DNA of 64,000 nucleotides from Guptibacillus algicola (GCF_020171805.1 NZ_JAIVAF010000001.1:868001-932000); one strand, 5' to 3'. Positions 1 through 9,188 are shown, counted from the stretch's first letter. Notes: a model not told the origin generated them from the letters alone. A program made the numbers and translations.

Positions 1-816
1 AATCATAGCTTTCTTTGTTTTTTCAGCTAACAGATTACTATCGTAAATAGAACGCTCCCAAATTAGTAAATCATCTACGGTGGATTTTATCCCTCCATCA
101 CCTTTGATTCCGTCAAGATAATATGCATAGTTATGGTCGTCCAACTCATTAGGAAGTCTGTACAAATTCTGTTTCCAATCATAGATATAGCCTAGTGAAA
201 AGTTTTCAATTTCATTATCTAGAAATTGTGAATACGTTGATGTATTGTACATATTTAAAGGTTTGAATATTCTTTTGGCTAAAAACTCTCCGTACTCCAT
301 TTCCGAAACCATCTCTATGATTTCTGCCAGTAATACATATCCCGTATTACAATACTCCCACTTTTCATTTACTTGAAATAATACTGCAGGCTTTTCGTTC
401 CTCAAGAATTGAACCACATCTTTATTGGTAGCAATTGTACCTCGATCCCAATTTCCCGCTGTTTCAAACCATTCCATATAATCTGGCAGCCCAGAGGTGT
501 GATTTAACATATTTTTTATTGTAATGTCCTTAAAGGGAAGATAAGGGAAGAACTTTTCTAGGTGATCGTCTAGTGTAAGCTCTCCCTCCTCGATTAGAAT
601 CATAATTGCAATAGCTGTAAAGCTTTTTGATATAGAAGCAATTTCGAAAATCGAATGATAGGAATGATGTTCTCTATCATTTCTTTTCCCTATTCCTCGC
701 TTGTAGAAAGGTTTACCATGCTCAGATAAAAGGACGACTCCGCTAAACAACCTATTTTGTTCTAAGAAATCTAGTACCTTATCTACTTCTCTTTTTTTAA
801 AATCTTGTCCATTCAC
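1..816 (-). CDS. Serine hydrolase, beta-lactamase (class C/PBP-like) family, 3' end off window
   Basis: The frame is open from a GTG start to the window edge (272 codons), so the C terminus is missing. The start follows a GGAGG ribosome site by about 7 bases. The SxxK motif is at Ser61-Ile-Ser-Lys64 and a YxN-type motif at Tyr155-Cys-Asn157, with the usual 'HTSGLPDY' stretch between them. These are the catalytic signatures of class C beta-lactamase/DD-peptidase-like hydrolases (esterase EstB, Pbp4* type). No signal peptide is visible, so a cytoplasmic esterase or peptidase is more likely than a secreted resistance enzyme. The substrate cannot be told. Confidence 0.85.
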   Translation of the reverse strand, partial: MNGQDFKKREVDKVLDFLEQNRLFSGVVLLSEHGKPFYKRGIGKRNDREHHSYHSIFEIASISKSFTAIAIMILIEEGELTLDDHLEKFFPYLPFKDITIKNMLNHTSGLPDYMEWFETAGNWDRGTIATNKDVVQFLRNEKPAVLFQVNEKWEYCNTGYVLLAEIIEMVSEMEYGEFLAKRIFKPLNMYNTSTYSQFLDNEIENFSLGYIYDWKQNLYRLPNELDDHNYAYYLDGIKGDGGIKSTVDDLLIWERSIYDSNLLAEKTKKAMI

Positions 817-980
817 TATAAAGACCTCCATTTACGATTTTTGTATCAGATTTTGATCGATTCATAACTGGAGGCGGACCTCTTATGAATAGTTATATGA
901 AGTTGAAAATATGAAACAAAATAACTCCTCCTTTTCTTTAATTGTCTTCTTCAAATAAACTGCACCACTACTAATCTTAA

Positions 981-1020
981 ACAAAAAGAAGCGTAATCCT
1001 TTTTTTAGATTAACGCTTCC
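981..1020 (-). terminator. Rho-independent terminator of the DMT/Crp operon
   Basis: Inverted repeat GAAGCGTAATC (988-998) with GATTAACGCTTC (1008-1019), followed on the minus strand by a T-rich run. It lies 90 bases past the stop of the last operon gene. The rest of 817-980 shows nothing beyond the ribosome site of the upstream hydrolase. Confidence 0.75.
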
Positions 1021-1106
1021 ATCATTATAACTTTATATGCCCACATCTAACTCATCATGTTAACTTGGATGGTCATTGAGGGGTCTTATGGAAAGTACAC
1101 AACCTT

Positions 1107-1571
1107 TTAAGCAGCCTTCGCAACCTCTTCATCTTTCTTCCCACTCATCTTAAAAATAAGCATTCCTGCTACGATCACGATAACAGCTAATAACTGCTGG
1201 AATGTAAAAGGGACTTGTTTTAAACCAAAAATGCCGAGTGAATCTGATATGATTGCAAAACCTAATTGTGACGCCATGACGATTGAAATTGCGAACGTCG
1301 GTCCAAGGTGTTTGATACTTTGTACCAAACAAACCACAACCCCTACACCGATTGCCCCACATAACCAATACCAGGGCTTCATATCAGTGAGCATAAATAG
1401 ATTGCCGCCCTCAACAAACAATCCTATTACGAGGGAAGCGAGAAAGCCGAGGCCTAGTACAAGCGTGGTTGTAACTAGGGATCCTGCTCGTTCACTCACT
1501 TTACTATTGAATATGTTTTGCAAACTGACGAACGAACCTGCAACAACTGCCATGATTAAACCGATCATCAT
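1107..1571 (-). CDS. DMT-superfamily small membrane protein (DUF606/YdcZ-like), second copy
   Basis: A 154-residue protein with about five hydrophobic segments and a short lysine-rich tail. The N-terminal pattern (AVVAGSFVSLQNIFNSKVSE) is typical of the DUF606/YdcZ branch of drug/metabolite transporters, which are half-size and often work in pairs. It is the last gene of a three-gene leftward operon: DMT (2311-2736), Crp/Fnr regulator, this DMT, with 26-base gaps. The two DMT proteins are clearly related, so a heteromeric exporter is likely. Substrate unknown. Confidence 0.85.
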   Translation of the reverse strand: MMIGLIMAVVAGSFVSLQNIFNSKVSERAGSLVTTTLVLGLGFLASLVIGLFVEGGNLFMLTDMKPWYWLCGAIGVGVVVCLVQSIKHLGPTFAISIVMASQLGFAIISDSLGIFGLKQVPFTFQQLLAVIVIVAGMLIFKMSGKKDEEVAKAA

Positions 1572-1597
1572 CTTTCAACCACCTCTAACATGTTAAC

Positions 1598-2284
1598 TTA
1601 TTCATATATACTTTTACCGACCAACGCTTCTAGTCCTTTTCGATCTTTCACTACAATCCCACCGCTACTTCGTTCGATCAAACCTTCTTCACAGAACTTC
1701 TTTATAATACGATTAAGGTGACGGTAGCTCGTTCCGATTAGATTCGATGCATCCGTAAGATTAACTTTTTTATCATCAGCCTTCGCATGTTCATCTTCTG
1801 TAACGGAGAGAAGGTAACTTGCCAGCCTCACCTCGACAGATTGCATGATGGTGAAGTTTAAGGAGTTCGATTTCATATAAAATTTATCCGTAATGATTTT
1901 GAGTAAAAACTGAAGGAAAGCTGGATCATCTCCACCGTGTTTTCTTAAAGCAGTGTAAGGTATGCCTAGAAGTTGAACAGTCGAGACCGCTTCTACTGTA
2001 TTGATCAAGCTCCCTCCTCGCACATATTCAATATCTCCGATCAGTTCAATCGGCGTTTTAAACGATAGAATAAGCGTCTTTCCTTCTTCTGAAGTGGTAT
2101 AAATCTTCACTTTACCCTTTACAAGAACATATAGATGCTCGGCAGGTCCCCCTTGATCACCGATTCGTTCTCCCTGTTCAAACGTATATAGCGAGAATTT
2201 CGAACGGATTTCTTTATTAAAAATAGACTGCAACTCATATGTGTTTATATAATCATCGATTACTCGATCGACTGTTTCCTTCAT
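1598..2284 (-). CDS. Crp/Fnr-family transcriptional regulator (YeiL-like)
   Basis: An N-terminal cyclic-nucleotide-like beta roll (about residues 20-130) is followed by a winged HTH; 'ASNLIGTSYRHLNRIIKKFCEEGLI' reads as the recognition region near residues 165-190. The frame is open further upstream into the preceding gene, but the ATG at 2284 has a GAGGAG site 10 bases before it, giving 228 residues. No cysteine cluster for an Fnr-type FeS centre is seen. Lying between two DMT genes suggests it controls this operon, possibly through the palindrome at 2799-2812. Confidence 0.88.
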   Translation of the reverse strand: MKETVDRVIDDYINTYELQSIFNKEIRSKFSLYTFEQGERIGDQGGPAEHLYVLVKGKVKIYTTSEEGKTLILSFKTPIELIGDIEYVRGGSLINTVEAVSTVQLLGIPYTALRKHGGDDPAFLQFLLKIITDKFYMKSNSLNFTIMQSVEVRLASYLLSVTEDEHAKADDKKVNLTDASNLIGTSYRHLNRIIKKFCEEGLIERSSGGIVVKDRKGLEALVGKSIYE

Positions 2285-2310
2285 CGAACTGCAACTCCTC
2301 ACTCGGTTTA

Positions 2311-2736
2311 TTAAAAGGTTAGCATAACCACTCCGGCAATCATCATTCCGATGCCGATAAACTGTGGAAGTTTCATTTTCTGTTTGACTACGCCGAACCA
2401 TCCTTTACTATCGATCACGAAGGTTAAAAGAAGCTGTGCGATCAATAAGGCGGAGATCGTTACCGTAACGCCAATTTTATGGATCGCTGTGATATTACTA
2501 AATACCACGATCGCACCAAATGTGCCGCCCATTAAATAAAGAGGCTTCACTTGCTTCACGTTTCGCCAGGTTTTATTACGGAGACTGATTAAAATGAAAA
2601 GTGCTAACAAAAATCCAACGAGTTGAGTAACTGTTGTTGCCTGCCATACGCCAACATCTTGGCTAATACGGGCATTCGCAACGCCTTGCAACGTTATAAA
2701 CACTCCACCTAACAGCGCAAAAATACTTCCTTTCAT
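2311..2736 (-). CDS. DMT-superfamily small membrane protein (DUF606/YdcZ-like), first copy
   Basis: A 141-residue, five-helix protein beginning MKGSIFALLGG. An upstream in-frame ATG at 2754 exists, but the AGAAGGTGAG site fits the ATG at 2736. Same family as the protein at 1107-1571 ('VANARISQDVGVWQATTVTQLVG' parallels 'NIFNSKVSERAGSLVTTTLVLG'). First gene of the operon with the Crp/Fnr regulator. Confidence 0.87.
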   Translation of the reverse strand: MKGSIFALLGGVFITLQGVANARISQDVGVWQATTVTQLVGFLLALFILISLRNKTWRNVKQVKPLYLMGGTFGAIVVFSNITAIHKIGVTVTISALLIAQLLLTFVIDSKGWFGVVKQKMKLPQFIGIGMMIAGVVMLTF

Positions 2737-2798
2737 TTTCTCACCTTCTAACATGATTTCTACTTCTTTATTAAAATACAGATTAGAATGGATGAGTT

Positions 2799-2812
2799 AG
2801 GACATATGTCCT
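2799..2812. promoter_or_regulatory. Perfect 14-bp palindrome, probable operator
   Basis: AGGACATATGTCCT is perfectly self-complementary and lies 63 bases upstream of the first DMT start codon. A dimeric Crp/Fnr regulator is encoded in this operon, so an autoregulatory site is the natural reading. It does not match the classical Crp (TGTGA/TCACA) or Fnr (TTGAT/ATCAA) half sites. Confidence 0.5.
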
Positions 2813-2910
2813 CAGATTGATGATTTTATAGGAATTATTATTTTATGTAAGCTCTCCTTCATCCTTAAAAAGGTTTCGTGTAGAGATAAGAATAAAAGCG
2901 AACAGTGAAC

Positions 2911-2944
2911 ATTAAAATAAGACCCGTTTTATCAACGAGTCTTT
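2911..2944 (-). terminator. Terminator of the small multidrug-export family gene
   Basis: AAGAC-C-CGTT (from 2919) pairs with AACG-A-GTCTT (to 2943); on the minus strand a T-rich stretch follows. It lies just past the stop at 2961. Confidence 0.6.
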
Positions 2945-2960
2945 TGTCTGTAATGGAGCA

Positions 2961-3512
2961 CTAATTTTTGAACAGACGAACTAAAACACCATCTTCTTCA
3001 ACACCAGGCATAAAAAAGGTGACGCCATAGCTTGTAGCCACAGCCATAATTACAGTCCAGAGAACTAAACTGGTCATCATCCATGAGGTTACCCTCTTCC
3101 TAGTTGAACCGAAGCTCATCCCCATGAACGCTGAGATATGAGATCCAACGAAAAAAGGACCGATAATCGTTAATCCAGGTAAGCCATACTTATCAAAAAG
3201 CACTCTTGCGCGTTTACCTTTTTTCGACTCCTCCATCTCTTCACCATGATCTTCTGGCGTCTCGCCCTCATCCTCTTCTTGTACACCATCTTGCATACGC
3301 TTTTGTTTTCGCTTTCTCATCCATTTCTTCACATGATCAACAAAGATAATTAACAGAACGACTGTAAGGGCATTTCCTAGTAAAGCAAGTATCGCTGTCA
3401 ATACTGGAGACAATCCACCGATGATCGCCAATGGGACAACGGTAACCAATTCAAATAACGGAATTGCTGCCAAGAGAAACACAAGTAGATATGATAAGAT
3501 CAACGTCTCCAT
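2961..3512 (-). CDS. Small multi-drug export family membrane protein (PF06695-like)
   Basis: A 183-residue protein with N-terminal hydrophobic helices containing 'PLFELVTVVPLAI' and 'LLGNALTVVLL', a charged cytoplasmic loop (residues ~65-105, very acidic/lysine rich), then 'YGLPGLTIIGPFFVGSHISA' and a last helix. This arrangement matches the 'small multi-drug export protein' family, whose real function is poorly known. A GAGGGG site sits close to the ATG. Confidence 0.75.
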   Translation of the reverse strand: METLILSYLLVFLLAAIPLFELVTVVPLAIIGGLSPVLTAILALLGNALTVVLLIIFVDHVKKWMRKRKQKRMQDGVQEEDEGETPEDHGEEMEESKKGKRARVLFDKYGLPGLTIIGPFFVGSHISAFMGMSFGSTRKRVTSWMMTSLVLWTVIMAVATSYGVTFFMPGVEEDGVLVRLFKN

Positions 3513-3583
3513 TCCCCTCTTTAATTATATAGTTTCAGATTACTACTCTATTAAAAACCGCTCCATTTCTTTAAAATACGTAG

Positions 3584-3778
3584 TTACGCCTCTTTTGGGA
3601 ATAAATAAGAAATCAATAATATCAGAATACCTATAGTAAGCCCGGTCCAAGTTATTGCATTAATTGTGCTGTATTCTAAATTTCGAGCTATTCCCGATAG
3701 AAATAATACTACTCTATTAACAACAGCAAGCATAACAATTACAAATGCAATCCACTGAATGATAGTGCGCTTGCTCAT
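3584..3778 (-). CDS. Small two-helix membrane protein, unknown function
   Basis: 64 residues with two hydrophobic segments (about 8-28 and 42-58) and a short charged C terminus. An AAGGAAGGAT ribosome site directly precedes the ATG. No family recognised. It lies 72 bases upstream of the multidrug-export-like gene in the same direction, so co-transcription is possible. Confidence 0.55.
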   Translation of the reverse strand: MSKRTIIQWIAFVIVMLAVVNRVVLFLSGIARNLEYSTINAITWTGLTIGILILLISYLFPKEA

Positions 3779-3931
3779 ATCCTTCCTTTTTCATTAAGAA
3801 GCATCGCATGCACCCCAGCTCCTTAAACAGAATATCCTTATTTTACCACAAAAGAGATTGAAATAGATTGTTATTTTTTTCATTGAACACTGCGATCTTA
3901 AGCTGCATCTCACATAACAACATAATATATG

Positions 3932-3974
3932 AAATCACCCCCGACATTTCAAATGACTATGTCGGGGGTGATTT
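3932..3974 (-). terminator. Strong terminator downstream of betA (may act both ways)
   Basis: A 16-bp perfect stem (3932-3947 with 3959-3974) containing CACCCCCGACAT and an 11-base loop. The plus strand has six T after the stem. It separates the betaine operon from the small membrane genes. Confidence 0.85.
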
Positions 3975-4012
3975 TTTATGCTTTCTACTATATAGATTTT
4001 CTTAAGAAAATG

Positions 4013-5695
4013 TTACTCAGTTACAGTTCCTGCATCAGCTGGATGTACACCATGACGATAGAAGTCCGCATCAATTGGATCTAGCGGTTTACGTCCAAGA
4101 ATAAGATCCGCTGCCTTTTCCGCTAACATTAACACTGGTGCATGGATGTTTCCGTTCGTCACATAAGGCATTGCAGATGCGTCGACAACTCGTAGGTTTT
4201 CAACTCCGTGAACCTTCATCGTCTCCGGATCAACAACAGCCATAGGATCTGACTCAGGTCCCATTTTACATGTGCATGATGGATGAAGTGCCGTCTCAGC
4301 ATCTTCTTTTACCCATTCAAGGATTTCCTCGTCTGTTTGAACAGAAGGTCCAGGGGAGATCTCGCCGCCATTATATTTTTTCATGGCTGGTTGAGACATA
4401 ATTTCACGAGTGATTCTGATCGCTTCTACCCACTCACGCTTGTCCTGTTCAGTAGAAAGGTAATTGTACACCATACTCGGATGCTCTTTTGGATCTTTCG
4501 AACGAATTTTTAATGATCCGCGGGCATCAGAGTACATAGGTCCGATGTGTACTTGGAAGCCGTGTTTCGTAGCCGCTTTTTGACCATCGTAACGTACCGC
4601 TACAGGAAGGAAGTGGAACATCAAGTTCGGATAGTCGACATCCTCGTTAGAACGGACAAAACCTCCGCCTTCGAAGTGATTGGTCGCTGCCGGTCCTGTT
4701 CGTCCAAGCATCCACTGCAAGCCAATCCAAGGCATACGCGCTTTACTTAGGTTAGGCTGTTCAGAAACAGGCTCAGGACATGTGTGTTGCACATATACTT
4801 CGAGGTGATCCTGAAGGTTTTCCCCTACACCTGGAAGGTCGACAATAGGCTTAACGCCAACTGAGCGAAGATGTTCAGCGTCCCCAATCCCTGCTAGTTG
4901 AAGCATCTGTGGCGTTGCGATCGCACCACCTGAAAGGATCACTTCCCCTGCTTCAACTTGATGAGTCTTACCGTTTCGGCGATACGTCAAGCCTTTGGCA
5001 CGAGTACCATCGAAGTCGATGCTCGTAACAAAAGCACGCGTTTTAACCGTCAAGTTCTCACGGTCCATAAATGGGTGTAGATAGGCACGTGATGCAGACA
5101 GACGCTGACCTTTGTAAACATGCTTATCAAACGGTCCGAATCCTTCTTGACGAAAGCCATTTACGTCAGGAGTTCGTGAATAACCAGCTTCTACGCCTGC
5201 ATTAAAGAAGGCTTGGAACAATGGATTTTTGGCTGGTCCGCGTTCTAATTTGATAGGTCCATCATGACCGCGAAGATCATCATCTGGAGATGCTAGAGCA
5301 TTTTCCAAACGTTTAAAATACGGAAGGCAGTGTGCAAAGTTCCAGTTTTCCATACCTGTGTCAGCACCCCAACGTTCATAGTCCATCGGGTTTCCACGTT
5401 GATAGATCATACCGTTGATGGAACTTGAACCTCCAAGCACCTTTCCTCTAGCATGTGGGATGTTTCGTCCCTTCATATATGGCTCAGGATCCGTTTCGTA
5501 TTGCCAGTCGTAGAGGTCTTTCCCTGAAGGAAATGGCAAAGCTGCTGGCATTTGAATCAGGAGGTCCCATGAATAATCACTTCGTCCAGCCTCTAATACA
5601 AGCACACTTTTCTTTCCATCTTCACTTAGACGGTTGCCGAGTACAGAACCCGCACTACCGCCACCAACGATTACGTAATCATATGATTCAGTCAT
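4013..5695 (-). CDS. betA: Choline dehydrogenase (GMC-family flavoprotein)
   Basis: 560 residues. Oxidises choline to betaine aldehyde, the first step of glycine-betaine synthesis. The N-terminal FAD-binding motif [19 protein letters not shown] signature 1 ([18 protein letters not shown]), GMC signature 2 ([17 protein letters not shown]), the HPSCTCKMG box and the C-terminal catalytic '[19 protein letters not shown]' are all present. An upstream frame reaches 5743, but AAGGAGG precedes the ATG at 5695. It follows betB in one operon (182-base gap). Bacilli often use an iron-type alcohol dehydrogenase (GbsB) for this step; here the flavoenzyme is used. Confidence 0.93.
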   Translation of the reverse strand: MTESYDYVIVGGGSAGSVLGNRLSEDGKKSVLVLEAGRSDYSWDLLIQMPAALPFPSGKDLYDWQYETDPEPYMKGRNIPHARGKVLGGSSSINGMIYQRGNPMDYERWGADTGMENWNFAHCLPYFKRLENALASPDDDLRGHDGPIKLERGPAKNPLFQAFFNAGVEAGYSRTPDVNGFRQEGFGPFDKHVYKGQRLSASRAYLHPFMDRENLTVKTRAFVTSIDFDGTRAKGLTYRRNGKTHQVEAGEVILSGGAIATPQMLQLAGIGDAEHLRSVGVKPIVDLPGVGENLQDHLEVYVQHTCPEPVSEQPNLSKARMPWIGLQWMLGRTGPAATNHFEGGGFVRSNEDVDYPNLMFHFLPVAVRYDGQKAATKHGFQVHIGPMYSDARGSLKIRSKDPKEHPSMVYNYLSTEQDKREWVEAIRITREIMSQPAMKKYNGGEISPGPSVQTDEEILEWVKEDAETALHPSCTCKMGPESDPMAVVDPETMKVHGVENLRVVDASAMPYVTNGNIHAPVLMLAEKAADLILGRKPLDPIDADFYRHGVHPADAGTVTE

Positions 5696-5877
5696 ACTCT
5701 GTTCCTCCTTGATGTTGAAATAGGAAAGAAGGCATTCAGACAATACGAGCCATACTGTCTAAAAAACCTTTATCCCTATCAAATCTAGTTAATAGTTTTT
5801 GTATTTAATATCGTTTGCTTAAGTCCAATCAGCACCTTAAGCATGATGTTTTTCTTTATAGAAAATAGAGGGTTTGT

Positions 5878-7350
5878 TTAGAACCAGTTCAGCGTTTCTG
5901 GTTTAAGGTTCTGGAAGATATGTTTTGATTCCGTATACTCTTCTAAGCCGAGTTTCCCTAGTTCGCGACCAATACCAGACTGCTTAAATCCACCCCACGG
6001 TGCGTGCGGGAAGTAAAGGTTGAATTCATTGATCCAAACCGTACCCATGCGCATTTTCGCTGCACAGCGTTCAGCTTTTGCAATATCGTTTGTAAAGACA
6101 CCGCCAGCAAGTCCGTAGATCGAGTCATTGGATAACTTGACCGCTTCTTCTTCTGTACGGAATTTCTCAACCGTAATAATCGGACCAAACCCTTCTTCTT
6201 GCACTACGCTCATGTCTGTTGTGCAATCTGTCAGAACCGTAGGCAAGTAGAAGAATCCATTTTGTAGTTCAGGATCTTCTGGACGTTTGCCTCCGACTGC
6301 TACCGTAGCACCTTCATTAATCCCTGCTTCTACATACTTTTCTACTTTTGCAAGGTGTTCTGCAGAAATGAGAGGACCCATTTGCGTATCTTCAACAAAT
6401 CCGCTTCCAAGCTTGAATTTCTTCACTCGCTCCACAAGTGCGTTAACGAACTCATCGTGAATGCTCTCTTCTACAATCAGTCTTGTACCAGCAGAACAAA
6501 TTTGCCCTGCATGGAAGAATACGCCGTTTAACGCTTGATCGACTGCAATATCAAAATCAGTATCAGCAAAGATAATATTAGGATTTTTCCCGCCAAGCTC
6601 AAGTGCGAGTTTCTTCACATTCACGCTTGCCGCTTGCATGATTTTCTTTCCTGTCACAATGCCGCCTGTGAAAGAAATAAGGTCCACATTCGTATTACTA
6701 GAAAGCTCTGCCCCAATTGTATCGCCAGCACCAAGAACTAGGTTTGCAACACCTGCAGGCACTCCTGCTTCTTCGATCAGTTCGAATACTTTTATATGAG
6801 TTAGTGGTGTAATTTCACTCGGCTTTATGATCAACGTATTTCCTGTTGCAAGCGCTGGAGCTAGTTTCCATGACGCTTGCAGCAAAGGATAATTCCAAGG
6901 AGTAATTTGGCCACAAACACCAACTGGTTCGCGGACCACTTTACTGATCGAGTTAGGTACCGGAGAATCGATTAGCTCTCCGCCATCTTTATCAGCGAGT
7001 TCTGCGAAATAACGAAATACTCCAGCGATATCATCCATATCTCCACGACTTTCTTCGACTGTTTTACCTGTATCCAGCGATTCTAAGCGAGCTAGTTCTT
7101 CTCTATCTCTTTCAATGAATTCAGCAATTTTCCTAACGACAGCTCCTCGCTCGGTTGCCGGAGTAGTAGCCCATGCTCCGTTATCAAATGCTTCTCTTGC
7201 TGCAGCAATTGCAATTTTTGCATCTGATTCATCACCTTCTGGAACAACCGCAATAACTTCCTGGTTGAATGGATTAATAATGTTACGCGTATTTCCGGAG
7301 TTAGCGTCCACCCATTTTCCATTTATGTATTGTTGTAATTTCAGATCCAT
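5878..7350 (-). CDS. betB: Betaine aldehyde dehydrogenase
   Basis: 490-residue NAD-dependent aldehyde dehydrogenase; oxidises betaine aldehyde to glycine betaine in the cytoplasm. Features: LELGGKNPNII with the general-base Glu, FHAGQICSAGTRL with the nucleophilic Cys, PWNYPLLQ for coenzyme binding. The ATG at 7350 has TTGGAG 9 bases upstream; an upstream ATG at 7365 lacks a site. First gene of betBA, divergent from gbsR. Confidence 0.93.
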   Translation of the reverse strand: MDLKLQQYINGKWVDANSGNTRNIINPFNQEVIAVVPEGDESDAKIAIAAAREAFDNGAWATTPATERGAVVRKIAEFIERDREELARLESLDTGKTVEESRGDMDDIAGVFRYFAELADKDGGELIDSPVPNSISKVVREPVGVCGQITPWNYPLLQASWKLAPALATGNTLIIKPSEITPLTHIKVFELIEEAGVPAGVANLVLGAGDTIGAELSSNTNVDLISFTGGIVTGKKIMQAASVNVKKLALELGGKNPNIIFADTDFDIAVDQALNGVFFHAGQICSAGTRLIVEESIHDEFVNALVERVKKFKLGSGFVEDTQMGPLISAEHLAKVEKYVEAGINEGATVAVGGKRPEDPELQNGFFYLPTVLTDCTTDMSVVQEEGFGPIITVEKFRTEEEAVKLSNDSIYGLAGGVFTNDIAKAERCAAKMRMGTVWINEFNLYFPHAPWGGFKQSGIGRELGKLGLEEYTESKHIFQNLKPETLNWF

Positions 7351-7407
7351 ATCTATCAACTCCAATTCAGAAGTAAATTAACTTTATTAAAAATTTATTT
7401 AACACTT

Positions 7408-7439
7408 TTAACGTTAACACTTCTTTTTTTAGGTGTCAA
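7408..7439 (-). promoter_or_regulatory. Putative sigma-A promoter and operator of betBA
   Basis: On the minus strand a perfect -35 TTGACA (7434-7439), a 17-base spacer and a weak -10 TAACGT (7411-7416). The -10 lies in the perfect palindrome TTAACGTTAA (7408-7417). The gbsR side of the 285-base divergent region holds a related GTGAACATGTTAAC stretch near 7552. GbsR is known to repress betaine genes when choline is absent, so these are candidate operators. Confidence 0.5.
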
Positions 7440-7635
7440 AATAAAATCGGACATACGTATAGAAAGATTTAACTCTTACTGTGATGGGTATAATGAGTAA
7501 CACAATGGTCAATTTTAACCCTTACCTTAAAATCTTGTGTTTGACTTTTAATGTGAACATGTTAACAATAAGTTCATAAATAAAATTCAATAACTTTTTA
7601 ACTCGATTTACTTTTCTTTGAAGGAGCGACCTATT

Positions 7636-8175
7636 ATGAGTGAATCTACAGAAAGACTAGAAGAAGCCAAGGATAAAGTTATTGGCACTATTGCGGAGAC
7701 GATGGATTTATACGGGGTAACACCTGCTGCGGCAAACTTATACGCAACAATGTATTTTAAAGATCAGATGACTCTTGATGAAATGCGTACAGAACTCGGC
7801 ATGAGTAAACCAAGTATGAGTACTAGCGTCCGCAGACTTCAAGAAATCAAGATGGTGAAAAAAACATTTACTCGCGGTTCGAGAAAACATACTTATGCAG
7901 CAGAGAAGAATTTCTTTCGTTCGTTTATGGCTTTTTATTGTCAGATGTGGGAACGCGAAGCAAAAATGAATATGGAAGCTATTGAGGAAGCACAAGAAGA
8001 TTTTATAGAAGTCATAAAAGATTCCAAAAGCACTCCAGAAATTGTTGCAGAAGCAAAAACGTACTATGATCAATTAGAAGAATCAAAAACCTACTATCGC
8101 TGGTTGGAGGACTTAGTTGAAAGTATTAGAAGCGGAAAGATATTCGAATTCTTACCGAAAGATCCTAAAAACTAA
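7636..8175 (+). CDS. gbsR: GbsR-like choline-responsive repressor
   Basis: 179 residues, the length of Bacillus GbsR. MarR/GbsR-type winged HTH near residues 30-85 (MTLDEMRTELGMSKPSMSTSVRRLQEI) and a C-terminal helical ligand region. The start at 7636 is chosen because GAAGGAG lies 9 bases before it. Divergent from betBA, as expected for a regulator of choline-to-betaine conversion. A strong terminator follows. Confidence 0.9.
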   Translation: MSESTERLEEAKDKVIGTIAETMDLYGVTPAAANLYATMYFKDQMTLDEMRTELGMSKPSMSTSVRRLQEIKMVKKTFTRGSRKHTYAAEKNFFRSFMAFYCQMWEREAKMNMEAIEEAQEDFIEVIKDSKSTPEIVAEAKTYYDQLEESKTYYRWLEDLVESIRSGKIFEFLPKDPKN

Positions 8176-8193
8176 AGTGACATGAAGGAATGA

Positions 8194-8227
8194 GTTAGTC
8201 TATATAAAGCTATAGACTAACTTTTTT
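8194..8227 (+). terminator. Terminator of gbsR (also between convergent tetR)
   Basis: GTTAGTCTATA (8194-8204) pairs perfectly with TATAGACTAAC (8211-8221), then six T. Confidence 0.9.
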
Positions 8228-8248
8228 ATATAAACTATCCGTACTTCT

Positions 8249-8836
8249 CTAACAACCTTTTATACCATTCCAGAAAATACTCCATGCGTTCTTCAAACGC
8301 TCCTCATACTCTACTTCTGAATAGTAAAATAGCTGTTCAAAACTCCCATCAAGTAAACATAAATAAGCATCGATTACCTGTTCTTCCTTCACTTGAATAT
8401 CTCCTATCCTCTTTCCTTCTTTTACAATCTCGATCAAAACCTCCGTTAAGGCTTTTTCTGATTCGATAAACTGTTCATTGTAAGTATCATTTACTTTTAG
8501 CGAAGGAAATAGCATGAACCTCTTAAAGAGTAGACCAAGGTCTTCATTCTTAAGATAAGTAGCGTTGTCTTTCAACAAACAATACAGCTGTTGCTCCGTT
8601 TTCATGTTTCTATTCTTCTGAACTCTCTCTTTTAGAAAATCACGATAATCACTATTTACTTTCTGCAGCATCCCTAGAAAAAGGTCTTCTTTGCTATCAA
8701 AGTGTGCATATAAAGACGGTTTTTTTATCCCTACGCTTTTTGCTATTTGAGTTAGGGAAGTCCCTTCAAAACCTTTTCGTGCAAAAAGCGGTAAAGCAGC
8801 TTTTTCTATTTTTTCAACCATAGAGGTTGATGACAT
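8249..8836 (-). CDS. TetR-family transcriptional regulator
   Basis: 195 residues. The N-terminal TetR HTH reads 'ALPLFARKGFEGTSLTQIAKSVGIKKPSLYAHFDSKEDLF' in pattern; the C-terminal ligand domain is not identifiable. The ATG at 8836 follows AGGAG by 7 bases; the longer frame to 8869 has no site. Target unknown: the choline-type symporter lies 620 bases upstream and divergent, so it is a candidate, and an AT-rich inverted repeat lies at 9171-9188. Confidence 0.88.
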   Translation of the reverse strand: MSSTSMVEKIEKAALPLFARKGFEGTSLTQIAKSVGIKKPSLYAHFDSKEDLFLGMLQKVNSDYRDFLKERVQKNRNMKTEQQLYCLLKDNATYLKNEDLGLLFKRFMLFPSLKVNDTYNEQFIESEKALTEVLIEIVKEGKRIGDIQVKEEQVIDAYLCLLDGSFEQLFYYSEVEYEERLKNAWSIFWNGIKGC

Positions 8837-8959
8837 GTTATCACTCCTAGCTTTTTTCAGGCGAATCACTCATTCAACATACTACATTTCACCTCTTGCG
8901 TAAAAATAGAAAAAACGGTATTCCTATTTGAAACTTACCTGAACAATGGAACGATAAGT

Positions 8960-9037
8960 TTATGTAACGATTATCGGTAGCTCCTTAAAGTCCACGACTG
9001 AAGTTGGTGGAACCTTACTGTTAACAGATGAAGTCAT
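8960..9037 (-). CDS. Possible 25-residue ORF or 5' gene remnant
   Basis: Codes for MTSSVNSKVPPTSVVDFKEL and five more residues, with a good GGAGGAAAGAAGC ribosome site before the ATG at 9037. Either a small peptide or the decayed beginning of a lost gene. No family recognised; 8870-8959 and 9038-9127 hold nothing else obvious. Confidence 0.25.
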   Translation of the reverse strand: MTSSVNSKVPPTSVVDFKELPIIVT

Positions 9038-9127
9038 GCTTCTTTCCTCCAACACTAAATGATGTGCACGTCTAGAGATTAGGGTTTAATCAAGTGGTCG
9101 GCGCTATTTAAGTACCTCAGACCCAAT

Positions 9128-9188
9128 TTGACAAAGAAAATCTCTTCATGTAGCATCTATAATTAAATGCGTTAAATAAATATTTAAC
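9128..9188 (+). promoter_or_regulatory. Putative promoter and inverted repeat of the choline-type symporter
   Basis: TTGACA (9128-9133), 17-base spacer, TAGCAT (9151-9156). Just downstream, GTTAAATAAATATTTAAC (9171-9188) is an inverted repeat with 7-bp arms, suited to a dimeric repressor. This leaves a ~290-base untranslated leader before the TTG at 9456, in which I see one weak hairpin (ATTAAAA...TTTTAAT near 9262-9289) but no known riboswitch. Confidence 0.4.

Noticed and set aside
5817-5842. GCTTAAG...CTTAAGC hairpin between betB and betA as a terminator
   Set aside because: Stem of only 7 A/T-rich pairs and no T-run on the minus strand; the genes are more likely co-transcribed.
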